Shown here piece after piece: positions 63,569 through 64,000 of a stretch of DNA of 64,000 nt. The DNA is taken from contig JBLDXI010000046.1 of NCBI GenBank assembly GCA_047495785.1, positions 868,001-932,000 of the forward strand, given 5' to 3'. The stretch's first letter is position 1, and each line of letters starts with the position of its first letter. Made by a program: the position numbers and the translations under genes. Source of the stretch: Lepidodermella squamata. Lineage: Eukaryota; Gastrotricha. Below the pieces are notes generated by a model, which saw only the letters and a list, made by a program, of their open reading frames with translations, was not told the origin of the DNA and did no database searches.

Positions 63569-64000
63569 CTAGTCCAAGTAATCAATTTCACAAATATCCC
63601 GCTCAAAATTAGAATCGCGATCGTCCAGAACGCTGAAAGCATCCCGCATTTCGACTTCATCGAACCTTTGCCCCTTGTTGTTTTCAAGCAAAGCCAAATC
63701 AGGGCATTTCTCCAGCAAAAATCGTTCCATCCTAACAAGGCGGTGATGGCGAGCCTTGTGCAAAATTGTGTTGCCGTTTTTATCCTGATTTTTCAAATCA
63801 ACCCCGATTGCAGCGAGGAATTCAACCAGAGCCGATTTCCCAGCAAACAGAGCGGCTTGTTCTGAATAGTCCAAACTATCATCGGTGATATGACCAAACA
63901 AATAAGGCTCAAAATTTTTGATAGCATGGATAAATCGCGGAAATTCATCGTTGTCCAAGACTTTTTCACAATTGGAGTCAAGCGGCCAAAAATCTTCGAA
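63569..64000 (-). CDS. Ankyrin-family paralogue E, C-terminal part (cut by window edge)
   Basis: 144 codons are open from the window edge. They start in FEDFWPLDSNCEKVLDNDEF, matching the family's FADFWPL block, and end with GNTILHKARHHRLVRMERFL and an acidic tail. More diverged from A-D than they are from each other. The N-terminal domain lies beyond 64000. Confidence 0.8.
   Translation of the reverse strand, partial: FEDFWPLDSNCEKVLDNDEFPRFIHAIKNFEPYLFGHITDDSLDYSEQAALFAGKSALVEFLAAIGVDLKNQDKNGNTILHKARHHRLVRMERFLLEKCPDLALLENNKGQRFDEVEMRDAFSVLDDRDSNFERDICEIDYLD

Noticed and set aside
1-64000. Firm assignment to Nematoda
   Set aside because: Astacin-EGF-CUB layout and short introns would fit, but acceptor sites lack the strong TTTTCAG form typical of Caenorhabditis and no spliced-leader or other diagnostic gene is present.

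Overview
This is nuclear DNA from an invertebrate animal. The evidence is spliceosomal introns of about 45-60 bp (GT...AG, confirmed by phase in several genes), RNA polymerase III tRNA genes, non-LTR retrotransposons, hAT and mariner type DNA transposons, and animal domain combinations (astacin-EGF-CUB-kringle, trypsin-like proteases, TPR-SET, NB-ARC-ankyrin). The astacin with a downstream EGF and CUB module resembles the nematode NAS layout and the compact introns would fit, but I cannot fix the phylum. Nothing looks bacterial, viral or organellar.

Layout. 1-17.9 kb is a repeat-rich block made of whole or partial copies of one secreted astacin-like metalloprotease gene. There is a decayed N-terminal copy (about 380-1324), a small scrap (3740-3870), two copies on a 4,654-bp near-perfect tandem duplication (4834-14136), and an inverted C-terminal half copy (15450-17888 mirrors 3604-6202). 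Transposons are threaded through it: a 971-bp hAT-like foldback element inside a LINE fragment, and a mariner-like element in each tandem unit. 17.9-25.4 kb holds an apparently intact two-ORF LINE (18952-24367) flanked by perfectly aligned direct repeats of 990 bp. 25.4-30.5 kb is a tRNA cluster (Glu, Pro, Phe, one intron-like tRNA and degenerate tRNA pieces) in which a second, decayed LINE sits inside the anticodon loop of a tRNA-Ala gene, its two halves being 3.7 kb apart.

30.8-34.1 kb has two tandem trypsin-like genes, both with reading-frame breaks. 34.2-38.6 kb (minus strand) encodes a large STAND protein: NB-ARC-like NTPase, winged-helix region and about 17 ankyrin repeats. 38.6-42.1 kb is intergenic with a terminal-inverted-repeat element. 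42.1-43.6 kb is a nodulin-like major facilitator transporter; 44.1-46.2 kb a TPR-SET protein; 46.4-49.0 kb a tandem family of three short type I membrane proteins whose ectodomain carries a Cys-x-Trp motif like that of cytokine-receptor fibronectin domains.

49.7-64 kb (minus strand) is an ankyrin region. It holds a three-exon gene joining a CxxC motif, a coiled coil and ankyrin repeats, then five paralogues of an ankyrin protein family I do not recognise (one with a nonsense codon, one cut by the window edge). The STAND gene, the coiled-coil ankyrin gene, the ankyrin array and the receptor-like triplet together suggest a fast-evolving recognition or defence neighbourhood; that is inference from architecture and tandem duplication only.
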